Shown: positions 26,118-33,946 of the stretch, one piece after another | Layout of the letters: each line of letters opens with the position of its first letter | Numbering within the stretch: position 1 is the stretch's first letter | NCBI GenBank assembly: GCA_029260795.1 | Contig: JAJDCO010000154.1 | Span: forward strand, 1 to 64,000 | DNA length: 64,000 bases | DNA from: Planctomycetota bacterium | Lineage (GTDB): Bacteria > Planctomycetota > OFTM77 | Direction of reading: 5' to 3' | Notes under the pieces: generated by a model | Told to the model about the DNA's origin: nothing | Database searches by the model: none | What the model saw: the letters and a program-made list of their open reading frames with translations, nothing else | Position numbers and translations under genes: made by a program

Positions 26118-27671
26118 ATGGTCTGGATCCCGAGATTCCTCCAGCCGCGTGACTCGGTCAGCCCGGCCGAGGTCGAGCAGGGCATGCGACACCTGCTCTT
26201 CGACGGTGCTTGCTCGCAGGTCATGGGCTCGCTGACGGGCGGCGCGTTCCTGGTGGCTTTCGCGCTGATGCTCGGGGCTTCGAACTTCGTGATCGGGATC
26301 TTGGCCGCGGCCGGACCGCTTTCCCAGGTGCTGCAGATCCCGGCCATCGTGCTCGTGGATCGGACCGGTCTCCGAAAGCTCCTGGTCGTCGTCAACTCGT
26401 TCATCAGCCGACTCTTTCTCTTGGCCGTCGCGTTCGTGCCGTGGTTCGTCGAGCCGCGTTATCGGGTCCCGGTCTTGTTTGCCGGACTGATCAGCTACTT
26501 TGGCCTGGGTACGCTCTCGGGCTGTGCCTTCAACTCGTGGATGCGGGACTTCGTGCCGCAGGAGATCCAAGGCCGCTACTTCGGCAAGCGCTTGGCCGTC
26601 GCCACGGCCGTGGGCGCGGGCTTGACTCTGCTCGCCGGCTTCGGCGTCGAGGTCGCCAAGCACTTCGGAGCAGAGACTCAGTACCTCTACAGCGCTCTGT
26701 TCGTCGTCGGCGCGTCGTTCGGTCTCTTCGGAATCATCTTTCTGGTGCGCGTTCCCGAGCCCCGGCTGCCACGCCACGAGCCTCGGGGACTGCGCCACGT
26801 GCTGATGGAGCCGCTCCGCGAGCCCAATTTCCGCCAGCTCGTGATCTTCTTGGGGGCCTGGAACTTCGCGATCAACTTGGCCGCGCCGTTCTTCGCCGTG
26901 TACATGCTCGTGCGTCTCGAGCTCTCGATGGGCGTGGTGCTGACGCTCTCGGTGGCGAGTCAGCTCGTCAACGTCTTGTTCTTCCGCCTTTGGGGACGGC
27001 TGGCCGACCGGTTCAGCAACAAGTCCGTGCTCGGACTGTCGGGGCTGCTCTTCGTGCTCACGATCTCGCTGTGGCCGTTCCTCACCTTGCCAGAACGCCA
27101 CGCCTTGACGATCCCATTGCTCATCCTCATCCATGTGTTGGCCGGGATCTCCACCGCCGGCGTCAACCTGTGCTCGTCCACGATCGCTCTCAAGATCGCG
27201 CCCCAGGGACGGGCGACCGCCTATCTGGCCATGAACGCGCTCGTCAACGGTATCGCGGCCACCGTGGCACCCATCATCGCGGGCCTGACGGCCGACCTCC
27301 TCGCCGATCGACAGCTCACCTTGAGCCTGCGGTGGATGACGCGGTCGACGGAGACCACGCATGTGGATCTGCCGACACTCGATCTCGTCGGCCTCGACTT
27401 CGTCTTCGTCGGCTCGGCCATCTTGGGCCTCTACGCCATGCACCGGCTGCTCTCGGTGCGCGAGGAAGGCGAAGCCAGCAAGACCGTCGTGTTGGGCGAG
27501 CTGCAGGGTGAGGTGCGTCGCGCGCTTCGGCACGTGTCCAACGTGGCCGGCCTGCGGAGCCTGTACACGTTCCCGTTCGCACGGCTCGAAGATCTGCTTC
27601 GCCGCCGCTCGCGCGGCGGACGGGGTGGTCAGGCACCCGGGTCTTCCGAGCGCCCGAACGAGCCCAAGTGA
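26118..27671 (+). CDS. Major facilitator superfamily transporter
   Basis: 517 residues with about ten to twelve hydrophobic segments, the first near GGAFLVAFALMLGASNFVIG. A cytoplasmic-loop Arg/Asp pattern is seen in LVDRTGLRKLL and LWGRLADRFSNKSVLGLSG, the latter being the MFS loop 2-3 motif duplicated in the second half. The N-terminal 45 residues (FLQPRDSVSPAEVEQGMRHLLFDGACSQ) match a group of uncharacterised bacterial MFS proteins. The C-terminal cytoplasmic tail is about 70 residues and Arg-rich. It lies 39 bp after the glucan fusion gene, so a link to sugar or glucan metabolism is possible. The substrate is unknown. Confidence 0.85.
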   Translation: MVWIPRFLQPRDSVSPAEVEQGMRHLLFDGACSQVMGSLTGGAFLVAFALMLGASNFVIGILAAAGPLSQVLQIPAIVLVDRTGLRKLLVVVNSFISRLFLLAVAFVPWFVEPRYRVPVLFAGLISYFGLGTLSGCAFNSWMRDFVPQEIQGRYFGKRLAVATAVGAGLTLLAGFGVEVAKHFGAETQYLYSALFVVGASFGLFGIIFLVRVPEPRLPRHEPRGLRHVLMEPLREPNFRQLVIFLGAWNFAINLAAPFFAVYMLVRLELSMGVVLTLSVASQLVNVLFFRLWGRLADRFSNKSVLGLSGLLFVLTISLWPFLTLPERHALTIPLLILIHVLAGISTAGVNLCSSTIALKIAPQGRATAYLAMNALVNGIAATVAPIIAGLTADLLADRQLTLSLRWMTRSTETTHVDLPTLDLVGLDFVFVGSAILGLYAMHRLLSVREEGEASKTVVLGELQGEVRRALRHVSNVAGLRSLYTFPFARLEDLLRRRSRGGRGGQAPGSSERPNEPK

Positions 27672-28113
27672 AGAGCACGCTGAATGAGCTTGGGAGCGAA
27701 GTCGCGATCGATCTTGCGGCAGAGGAGCCCGACGTAGACGTCGATCACGTTGCTCGTACTTGCGAAGTCCACCTGCCAAACATGCTCTCCGATTTGGGTC
27801 CGGCTCCGGACGCGATCCGGTGCCCGTCGGCGCCGGCGTCGAGAGCGGCCACCTTCTCGTCGATCGTCGACAGCGCCGAGAGCACCAAGATCGGCAGCGT
27901 GATCGAGCTCCGTCGGACCTCCCGACAGATCGAGAGGCCATGACCATCGGGGAGCATCAGGTCCAGTAGGACGAGGTCGAACTCTTCGACCGCGATCTTC
28001 TCGCGGGCGCTCGACAGATCGGCCGCCCACTGCGTTCGATATCCGGCCTCCTGCAAGCCCTGCTGGAGGAAGCGCGCCATCTTCTGATTGTCTTCCACGA
28101 TCAGGAGGCGCAT
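27672..28113 (-). pseudogene. Decayed OmpR-family response regulator
   Basis: From ATG 28113 on the minus strand comes a good receiver domain: LLIVEDNQKMARFLQQGLQE, FDLVLLDLMLPDGHG with the phosphoacceptor Asp, and LPILVLSALSTIDEKVAALDAGAD. It then breaks down at about residue 98, where the normal DYLTKPF should follow. In another minus frame immediately after comes the end of a winged-helix domain: SRTQIGEHVWQVDF, NVIDVYVGLLCRKID and PKLIQ. About 70 residues (receiver end, linker, first half of the DNA-binding domain) are missing and the halves are out of frame. The terminal TVRGVGYVL is replaced by sequence overlapping the MFS gene end. No histidine kinase is adjacent. This reads as an internal deletion in a heavy-metal/OmpR-type regulator. 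Confidence 0.75.
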
Positions 28114-28283
28114 GGGAGCTCCGGATGGTGGGGGGCGAAGAACCGGGTCAGGAATCGATTTTCTCGGTAACCGCGGCGGCCTTCGACGCGACTGGTTTCA
28201 TTGGAGGCCCGAGGCGAACGGTTGGAGACCGGCCGGGACACCGCGGTCGGACGACCATCCACCTCGAGCGCCCGGGTCCGCCC

Positions 28284-28646
28284 TCAGCTCACGGGCTGCC
28301 CGGTGAGCCGTTCTTGGAGGAAGGTGGCGAGCACGGCTTCGCTGTCGCCTTCGTAGCTCGTGAAGAAGATCGCCAGATCGTTGAGTGCCGGCTCGCTTCC
28401 CACGATCTCTTCGCACCGCACCACGACGCCCTGCATCCGAACGGAGCTCGCCTCCTGCTTCGGGAGATCGAAGGCGATGGCCACCTGGGTCATCTCCGTC
28501 AGCTCGATCGGTGCCCGGCAGCAAACGCCGCTCAACGAGAGATCCTTGATGCGGACCTTCGTCTCGAGAGTGTCGGAGGTGATCGACAGGGGAATGTCGA
28601 CCAGGACGCGTGGGTGCTGGCGCCGCTCGGAGGAGGGCTGGATCAT
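28284..28646 (-). CDS. PilZ domain protein
   Basis: 120 residues. ATG 28646 is chosen (MIQPSSERRQHPR), with GGAGG about 10 nt upstream on the minus strand. The PilZ c-di-GMP-binding pattern is present: ERRQHPRVLVDIPL (RxxxR) followed about 30 residues later by IKDLSLSGVCC (D/N-x-S-x-x-G). It is a single-domain PilZ protein that probably senses c-di-GMP and binds a partner. It is 170 bp upstream (minus-strand sense) of the decayed response regulator. Confidence 0.85.
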   Translation of the reverse strand: MIQPSSERRQHPRVLVDIPLSITSDTLETKVRIKDLSLSGVCCRAPIELTEMTQVAIAFDLPKQEASSVRMQGVVVRCEEIVGSEPALNDLAIFFTSYEGDSEAVLATFLQERLTGQPVS

Positions 28647-28879
28647 GAGGATGGGCCTCCGGGCCCGTTTGCAGGAGAGATGTTCTTCAACCGCCACAGA
28701 GAAGAGGCCTGCAGGCTATGGCTGTCCCGGGAGGGTGTCAAGGACGGGGAGTGGTCGGCAACGGAATGGATTTAGGTGTATTTTTGGGTTAGGTTGGCCG
28801 CCGGGTTTTCATGGCGCGGGCCCGGGGGCTTGGCATAGGATCCACAAACTTCACAGCGCGAACCTGGGAGATGAGGGCG

Positions 28880-29365
28880 ATGGCCAATCTGAACAAAGTG
28901 ATGTTGATCGGGCGGCTGACGAGAGATCCGGAGCTTCGCTACACCCAAGGCGGGCAGCCGATTGCCAAGCTGGGGCTGGCGGTGAACCGCTTCTACACCG
29001 ACAAGTCAGGGGCCAAGCAGGAGCAGACGACGTTCGTCGACGCCACGGCATTCTCCAAGCAGGCGGAGACGATCAATCAGTACCTCGCGAAGGGTCGACA
29101 GATCTTCATCGAGGGACGTCTCCACCTCAATCAGTGGGAGACGCAACAGGGCGAGAAGCGTTCGAAGCTCGAGGTCATCGTCGAGAACTTCCAGTTTCTG
29201 GGCGACCGCGGCGAAGGCGGCTCCGGCGGAAACTCCGGCGGAGGCATGCGCCAGAACGCGGCGAGCTTGGGTGGCGAGAGCAGCCCCCAATACGGCGGAG
29301 GCCCCGCCGCACCTCCGCCCTCCGCGCCGGATGACGACCTGAATCTGGACGACATCCCGTTCTGA
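28880..29365 (+). CDS. ssb: Single-stranded DNA-binding protein
   Basis: 161 residues. ATG 28880 gives the canonical MANLNKVMLIGRLTRDPELR. OB-fold motifs: TFVDATAFSKQAETINQYLAKGR and IFIEGRLHLNQWE, plus EVIVENFQFLG. A Gly/Ser/Pro-rich linker ends in the acidic tip DDDLNLDDIPF, the peptide that recruits repair and replication partners. ATG 28871 is an alternative start three codons upstream. The frame is open earlier but without homology. Confidence 0.96.
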   Translation: MANLNKVMLIGRLTRDPELRYTQGGQPIAKLGLAVNRFYTDKSGAKQEQTTFVDATAFSKQAETINQYLAKGRQIFIEGRLHLNQWETQQGEKRSKLEVIVENFQFLGDRGEGGSGGNSGGGMRQNAASLGGESSPQYGGGPAAPPPSAPDDDLNLDDIPF

Positions 29366-29711
29366 GCATCTCGACGTGCGAAGGGGAGTCCCTCCGCGAA
29401 GCGAAGCCCGCGGGTGATTTCGGAGCGGACTGCGTCAATCGAGGCGAAGCGAAGCTGACGCCCGACGAGCGCCTCGACGTGCGAAGGGGGCGGGACGCCG
29501 CGTTCGGTTTTGCCGTTCTCGGTGAATCTGCAGCCGGGCGTCGGCTCGACGCCCGGATTCCCGCCCGTGCAGGGTCCGTGGACGCCGGAGGCAGTAAAGG
29601 TGCTTCCGGGAAAGGTCGATAGGTCGGAGCGGAGAGTCCCGGGCCCTGCCCAGGGGCAATCTCCCCGTGCGCGATGGACCCGACGCCCCAACCTCTTCGA
29701 AGTCCACACCT
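29366..29711. repeat. 346-bp intergenic region with 17-bp direct repeats
   Basis: CTCGACGTGCGAAGGGG occurs twice exactly, near 29372 and near 29472, about 100 bp apart. Each is associated with a GCGAAGCGAAG element. No convincing gene is seen here on either strand. The region separates ssb from the coiled-coil/actin-like pair and may hold the promoter of the latter. Confidence 0.6.
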
Positions 29712-31601
29712 ATGCCCCGTCCGCCCAAAGAGAGCCGACCGGACGCGACGAAGAAGCAGCTGATCAACATCCGGGAGGTCTTTGAAGAGAGCTCGTATCT
29801 GACGACGCTCGACGATCTCGAAAAGCGCGGCAAGAAGCGCGTCAAGGTCGTCCGGCCCGATCAGATCCTGCAGCTGATCGAGCAGGCCGTTGATCGCGTC
29901 GTGCTGGAGGCCAAAGAGAGCTCCGATCTCGAGGGGCGCTCTCGTCTCGTCGAGCGATCCGAGGAGGAGTTCCAAAAGCTCCTCAAGGAGAAGGCGCAGG
30001 CGCAGGCTTCGGCCGCAGCTCCTGCGAGCAACGCCGAGTCCGAGGCCGCGATCGCCGAGCTGCGGGAGGAGATGAACTCGCTACGGGCCGAGAATGCGAC
30101 CTTGCGCCGCATGTCCAACGGCAAAGGCGGCGAGACTGCCGAGCTCAATAAGCGCCTCGAAGAGCTGCAGGGGCGGGTGCACCAAGGAGAGAGCGAAGCC
30201 GAGGAGCTGCGGGTCGCGCTGGAGCAGGCGCGGTCCCAAGGCGGCTCGGGAGCGAGCCCGGAGCTGCGGGCCCGCATCGAGGAGCTCGAGCAGGCGCACG
30301 AGCGCAGCCGTTCCGCTATTGAGGCGGCCGAGGAGGCCGCGGATCGAGCCCGCGATCGAGCGCGTCAGGCCGAGAAGGACTACGACGAGGCCCGCCAAGC
30401 ACTCCTCGATCGAGAGGATCGCCTGCGTCGCTTCGAGTCGGAGGTCGAGGCCGCTCGCTCCCAGGGATCGCAGGTCGCCGATGAAGCGATCGTCGAGCTC
30501 GAGAACGAAATGACTCGGCACCAAGCCACCCGCGAGGAGCTGGCGCAGCTGCAGGGTCTCCTCACCCACCAGCAAGAGCGGACCGAGGCGCTCGAGGCCC
30601 AGCTGGTGGCGCGCTCGCACGACGACACGGACTCCGAGAAGCGCGTGCGGCAGCTCGAGGAGGCGCTCACCGAAGCACAGGACGCGATCCAAACGCGCGA
30701 TGACCGGCTTCACGAGATCGACCAGGAGATGGGCGAGATCCGGTCCTCCCGATTCGAGGAGCTGGCCGGATTGCGCTCCGAGGTCGAGGCACTCCGCGAG
30801 GCGATCCGTCGCGAAGAGGAGCTCCGTCAGGCCGCCGAGATTCGGCTGGCCGAGCGAGAGCAGGAGCTGGCGCGGGTCGTCGAGGAGTTTGAGGACTATC
30901 AGGCCAAGAAGGTGGAGGAGCTCTCCGAGCTCCGCGCCGAACGCAACCGACTCACCGAAGAGGTGCGCGGCTTCGATGGCGCAGGCCAGCAGGCCCGTGA
31001 TGCTGAGCACACCCAGCTTCGGGATGCTCACCGAGACCTGACGAGCCAGCTCGAGACGATTCAGCGCACGTCCGAGTCGGAGCGCGAGTCGCTGCGCCTC
31101 GAATGGGAGGCGCGAGTTCGCGAGCTCGAGAACACGGTGGTCCAGCTCGAGCAGGAGCGGGCGCACGTTCACGAGAACGTCGAAGCCGTTCACCGAGACG
31201 CCAATCGTCGAGCCGAGGAGCTCACGGGCGAGCTCGGACAGAAGAACGAGGCTCTAGCGACGCTTCGAGGTGAGAACTCGGCGTTGCGCGAGCGATTGAG
31301 CCAAATGGAGGAGACGGCCTCTCAGCTGCCGGCTCCGGACGAGATTCAGAAGCTTCTGGCCGACCAGCTCGAAGCGATTCGCGGCGAGCTGGCGAAGCGA
31401 ACCGTTGCGGGTGGGAGCACCGGTACGGGGCGCGGCTCGGCGGCGGACGTGAAGCTTGCCCTCGACGCGCTCTTCACCCACGGAGACGAGATGGAATCGA
31501 ACATCGAGTCGGTGGGTGTGAAGGCGAGCAAGGGCGCGAGCATCCTGGACAACCTGCGACGGATGAAGTCGCTGCGTCAGAAAGACGATACGGAGTCTTG
31601 A
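29712..31601 (+). CDS. Long coiled-coil protein, partner of the downstream actin-like ATPase
   Basis: 629 residues. ATG 29712 (MPRPPKESRPD) starts just before a conserved-looking head: KKQLINIREVFEESSYLTTL then VRPDQILQLIEQAVDRVV. Residues about 80-570 are almost entirely heptad-rich coiled coil (Glu, Arg, Ala, Leu, Gln), with no globular break longer than about 20 residues. The C-terminal domain (about 575-629: KLALDALFTHGDEMESNIES then KGASILDNLRRMKSLRQKDD) looks globular or helical. No signal peptide or membrane segment. No family is recognised. It lies 96 bp before a bacterial actin homologue on the same strand, so a filament-adaptor or structural role is plausible but inferred. Confidence 0.75.
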   Translation: MPRPPKESRPDATKKQLINIREVFEESSYLTTLDDLEKRGKKRVKVVRPDQILQLIEQAVDRVVLEAKESSDLEGRSRLVERSEEEFQKLLKEKAQAQASAAAPASNAESEAAIAELREEMNSLRAENATLRRMSNGKGGETAELNKRLEELQGRVHQGESEAEELRVALEQARSQGGSGASPELRARIEELEQAHERSRSAIEAAEEAADRARDRARQAEKDYDEARQALLDREDRLRRFESEVEAARSQGSQVADEAIVELENEMTRHQATREELAQLQGLLTHQQERTEALEAQLVARSHDDTDSEKRVRQLEEALTEAQDAIQTRDDRLHEIDQEMGEIRSSRFEELAGLRSEVEALREAIRREEELRQAAEIRLAEREQELARVVEEFEDYQAKKVEELSELRAERNRLTEEVRGFDGAGQQARDAEHTQLRDAHRDLTSQLETIQRTSESERESLRLEWEARVRELENTVVQLEQERAHVHENVEAVHRDANRRAEELTGELGQKNEALATLRGENSALRERLSQMEETASQLPAPDEIQKLLADQLEAIRGELAKRTVAGGSTGTGRGSAADVKLALDALFTHGDEMESNIESVGVKASKGASILDNLRRMKSLRQKDDTES

Positions 31602-31697
31602 AAGCGTCGTCCGCCGGCAGGTTGGCGGAAGGGCGGGCCGAGTACGTCTCGGGTCACCTGGACGCCGTGATCGCGGGCGCACCCCTGGGAGAGATCG

Positions 31698-32858
31698 ATG
31701 GACTCACGCGAGAAGATGCTGGATCAGCTCGGCAAGGAGCCGGGCGACCAGGGCAAGTCGAGTGATTCGTCTGCCACGACGGCGACGAAGAAGAACAACG
31801 AGGGAAAGATGACGGCTAGCAAGAACCCCACTTCGCCGGAGTCGTCGGGCGTGGCAGTCGCCGGTCAAGCCATGGAGCTCGGCCGTGGACTGGACATCGG
31901 CACGGCAAACATCATCTGTGCAGTGCAGGACGGGAACGGCGAGATCTCGGTCAAGTCCGAGCGCAACGCCTTTCTCGACATCCAGGCCGACGTGCACTCC
32001 AAGGGCATGCTCACGAAGCTGAAGGTCCCGTACGTCGTCCACGAGAACAAGCTGATCGTGATCGGCGACTCGGCCTTCGAGCTGGCCAACATCTTCAATC
32101 GACCCACCCGTCGCCCGATGCACGACGGCTTGATCAGTCCGGCCGAGGTCGATGCGCTTCCGATGATCCGGCTGATCATCGAAAAGACTCTGGGGCAGCC
32201 GCAGGAGAAGGGCGAGTACGTCTACTTCTCGGTGCCGGCCGAGTCGATCGACTGCGACAACAACATCGTCTATCACCAGGGCTTGTTCGAAGGCATGCTG
32301 GCCAAGATGGACTACACCCCGCGGACCATCAATGAAGGTCATGCGGTCGTGTTCGCCGAGCTGGCCGAGAGCGACTTCACCGGCATCGGCATCTCTTGCG
32401 GTGGCGGCATGTTCAACGTGTGTGTTTCGTGGAAGACGATTCCGACGCTGTCTTTCTCGATCTCGCGTGGTGGCGACTGGATCGACAAGAACGTGGCCGA
32501 GGTGCTGGGGATCCCGACTAGCCGCGCGACCTTCATCAAAGAGAGCGGCATCAACATCACCGCTCCCAAGAATCGCGAAGAGGAAGCGGTCTCGATCTAC
32601 TACCGCAACCTCATCAGCTACACGCTCGACAACGTCAAGCGCCAGTTCGAGAGCTCGAACGGAATGCCGAACTTCTCGAGCCCGGTCCCGGTCGTTTTCG
32701 CGGGCGGCACCTCGAAGATCGGTGGCTTCGATGAGCTCGTGCAGCAGGAGTTCAAGAAGATCGACTTCCCGATTCCCGTCTCCCGAGTCTTCGTGGCCGA
32801 CGAGCCGCTCCATTCAGTGGCGCGCGGCTGCCTGGTCGCGGCCGCGATCGGCGAGTAA
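31698..32858 (+). CDS. Actin-like ATPase (MreB/ParM/FtsA superfamily, divergent)
   Basis: 386 residues. ATG 31698 has GGGAGAG 5 nt upstream. Residues 1-60 are a disordered Ser/Lys/Thr-rich lead; ATG 31809 and ATG 31872 are alternative starts closer to the core. Actin-fold motifs: phosphate-1 GLDIGTANIICAV (about 64-76), connect region, phosphate-2 GIGISCGGGMFNVCVSW (about 231-247) and adenosine motif VVFAGGTSKIGGFDELVQ (about 335-352). MHDGLISPAEVDALPMI resembles MreB/MamK-type proteins, but this is not the cell-shape MreB, since no mreCD follow. It pairs with the coiled-coil gene upstream. It probably forms filaments; the cargo is unknown. Confidence 0.85.
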   Translation: MDSREKMLDQLGKEPGDQGKSSDSSATTATKKNNEGKMTASKNPTSPESSGVAVAGQAMELGRGLDIGTANIICAVQDGNGEISVKSERNAFLDIQADVHSKGMLTKLKVPYVVHENKLIVIGDSAFELANIFNRPTRRPMHDGLISPAEVDALPMIRLIIEKTLGQPQEKGEYVYFSVPAESIDCDNNIVYHQGLFEGMLAKMDYTPRTINEGHAVVFAELAESDFTGIGISCGGGMFNVCVSWKTIPTLSFSISRGGDWIDKNVAEVLGIPTSRATFIKESGINITAPKNREEEAVSIYYRNLISYTLDNVKRQFESSNGMPNFSSPVPVVFAGGTSKIGGFDELVQQEFKKIDFPIPVSRVFVADEPLHSVARGCLVAAAIGE

Positions 32859-32913
32859 CGACGAATCCTCCGGGGCCGGCGAAAGCGCGGGCCCCGACGC
32901 ATTCCTTCGGCTC

Positions 32914-32946
32914 ACGAGCCCAGGCCCGAAAGGCGTCTGGGCTCGT
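32914..32946 (+). terminator. Hairpin after the actin-like gene
   Basis: ACGAGCCCAG (32914-32923) pairs with CTGGGCTCGT (32937-32946), with GCC/GGC pairing inside the loop. There is no clear T-run, so it is a weak or Rho-assisted terminator. It lies 56 bp after the stop. The rest of the gap to moaD (to 33195) holds no gene that I can support. Confidence 0.5.
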
Positions 32947-33195
32947 TGCGTGGTTCGAGCCGTCGGGTGCGAGACGAGGGGATGCCGGGCCCGGGAGACC
33001 GCTCACTCGGCCTCGGTCGTCCTCGCCCACGCGACCCGGCGGCGTTGAAGAAGAAGAGCCGCCCCGCGATCCGGATTCCGGTCGTGTTGCGGCTCCTCGA
33101 ACCGCGTCCATCCTTGCCAGCCTCGAAGGCTTCGAATACCGTGTGGGCCGTTGGTGTGGGCGAGGTGAGCACGGGTGTGCGAGAGGCGTTCTCCG

Positions 33196-33435
33196 GTGAG
33201 GATTCGAATCAAGGCCTTTGCGGCGATCCGAGAGGTCTTGGGTCGCTCGGACCTCGAGCTCCAAGTGCCGGACGGGAGTCGCGTCCAGGATGTTTTCGAA
33301 CGCCTGGCCACCGAGCACCCGGCCCTGCGTGAGATCCCGTGCGGCTTCGGCGTGGCGCTCGACTACGTCGCCGGAGACCATGCGCTTGCCGAGGGCGATG
33401 AGCTAGCTCTTCTCCCTCCAGTCGGCGGCGGCTGA
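33196..33435 (+). CDS. moaD: Molybdopterin synthase sulfur carrier subunit
   Basis: 79 residues from GTG 33196 (RIRIKAFAAIREVLGRSDLE). Beta-grasp ubiquitin-like fold ending in LLPPVGGG; the terminal Gly-Gly is thiocarboxylated and delivers sulfur to precursor Z in molybdenum cofactor synthesis. Partner moaE starts 22 bp later. In-frame starts further upstream give no homology. Confidence 0.9.
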   Translation: MRIRIKAFAAIREVLGRSDLELQVPDGSRVQDVFERLATEHPALREIPCGFGVALDYVAGDHALAEGDELALLPPVGGG

Positions 33436-33457
33436 GCCCGGGAGCGAGGACGAGAGA

Positions 33458-33913
33458 ATGGCCGAGTTTCGATTGACCGAGGATCCGATCGACCTGGCCG
33501 CCTGCCGGGCCGAGGTCACCCGGCCGGGCCAGGGTGCGGTGGTGACCTTCGAGGGAGTCGTGCGTGACCACTTCGAGGGTCGGCGCGTGGTGCGCCTCGA
33601 GTATGAGGCGTATCCGCCGATGGCCGAGAAGCTAATGGCTCGCCTCTTCGAGGAGGTGCGGGTGACCTGTGGTGTCGAGCATCTCTTGGTCGTGCATCGT
33701 TTGGGAGTGGTCCCGGAGGGTGACGTCTCGATCGTGATCGTGGCCGCCTCGCCGCATCGTCGTGAGGCCTTCCAGGCGGCGCAGCTGACGATCGACCGGA
33801 TCAAGGAGATCCTCCCGGTCTGGAAGCGGGAGCAGTACGAGGATGGTGAGGTCTGGGTGGAGTCTTCGGGCGAACGGCGTCCGAGCGATCCGCCGAGATC
33901 CGCGAGCGAGTGA
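33458..33913 (+). CDS. moaE: Molybdopterin synthase catalytic subunit
   Basis: 151 residues. MoaE motifs: GAVVTFEGVVRDHFEGRRV, LEYEAYPPMAEKLM, VVHRLGVVPEGDVSIVI, SPHRREAFQAAQ and PVWKREQYEDGEVWVE with the conserved active-site Lys. With MoaD it converts cPMP to molybdopterin in the cytoplasm. The C-terminal 15 residues are a Pro/Ser/Arg tail. The moaD-moaE pair implies a molybdoenzyme in the genome; no other moa genes are in the window. Confidence 0.94.
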   Translation: MAEFRLTEDPIDLAACRAEVTRPGQGAVVTFEGVVRDHFEGRRVVRLEYEAYPPMAEKLMARLFEEVRVTCGVEHLLVVHRLGVVPEGDVSIVIVAASPHRREAFQAAQLTIDRIKEILPVWKREQYEDGEVWVESSGERRPSDPPRSASE

Positions 33914-33946
33914 CCAGCACACGCGACAAGCAAGGAGACTGACGGT

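Noticed and set aside
31698..32858. Actin-like protein as cell-shape MreB
   Set aside because: Divergent motifs, a 60-residue disordered lead and no mreC/mreD/rodA downstream.
33003..33311. Minus-strand open frame over moaD
   Set aside because: Mirror of moaD with no motif of its own.
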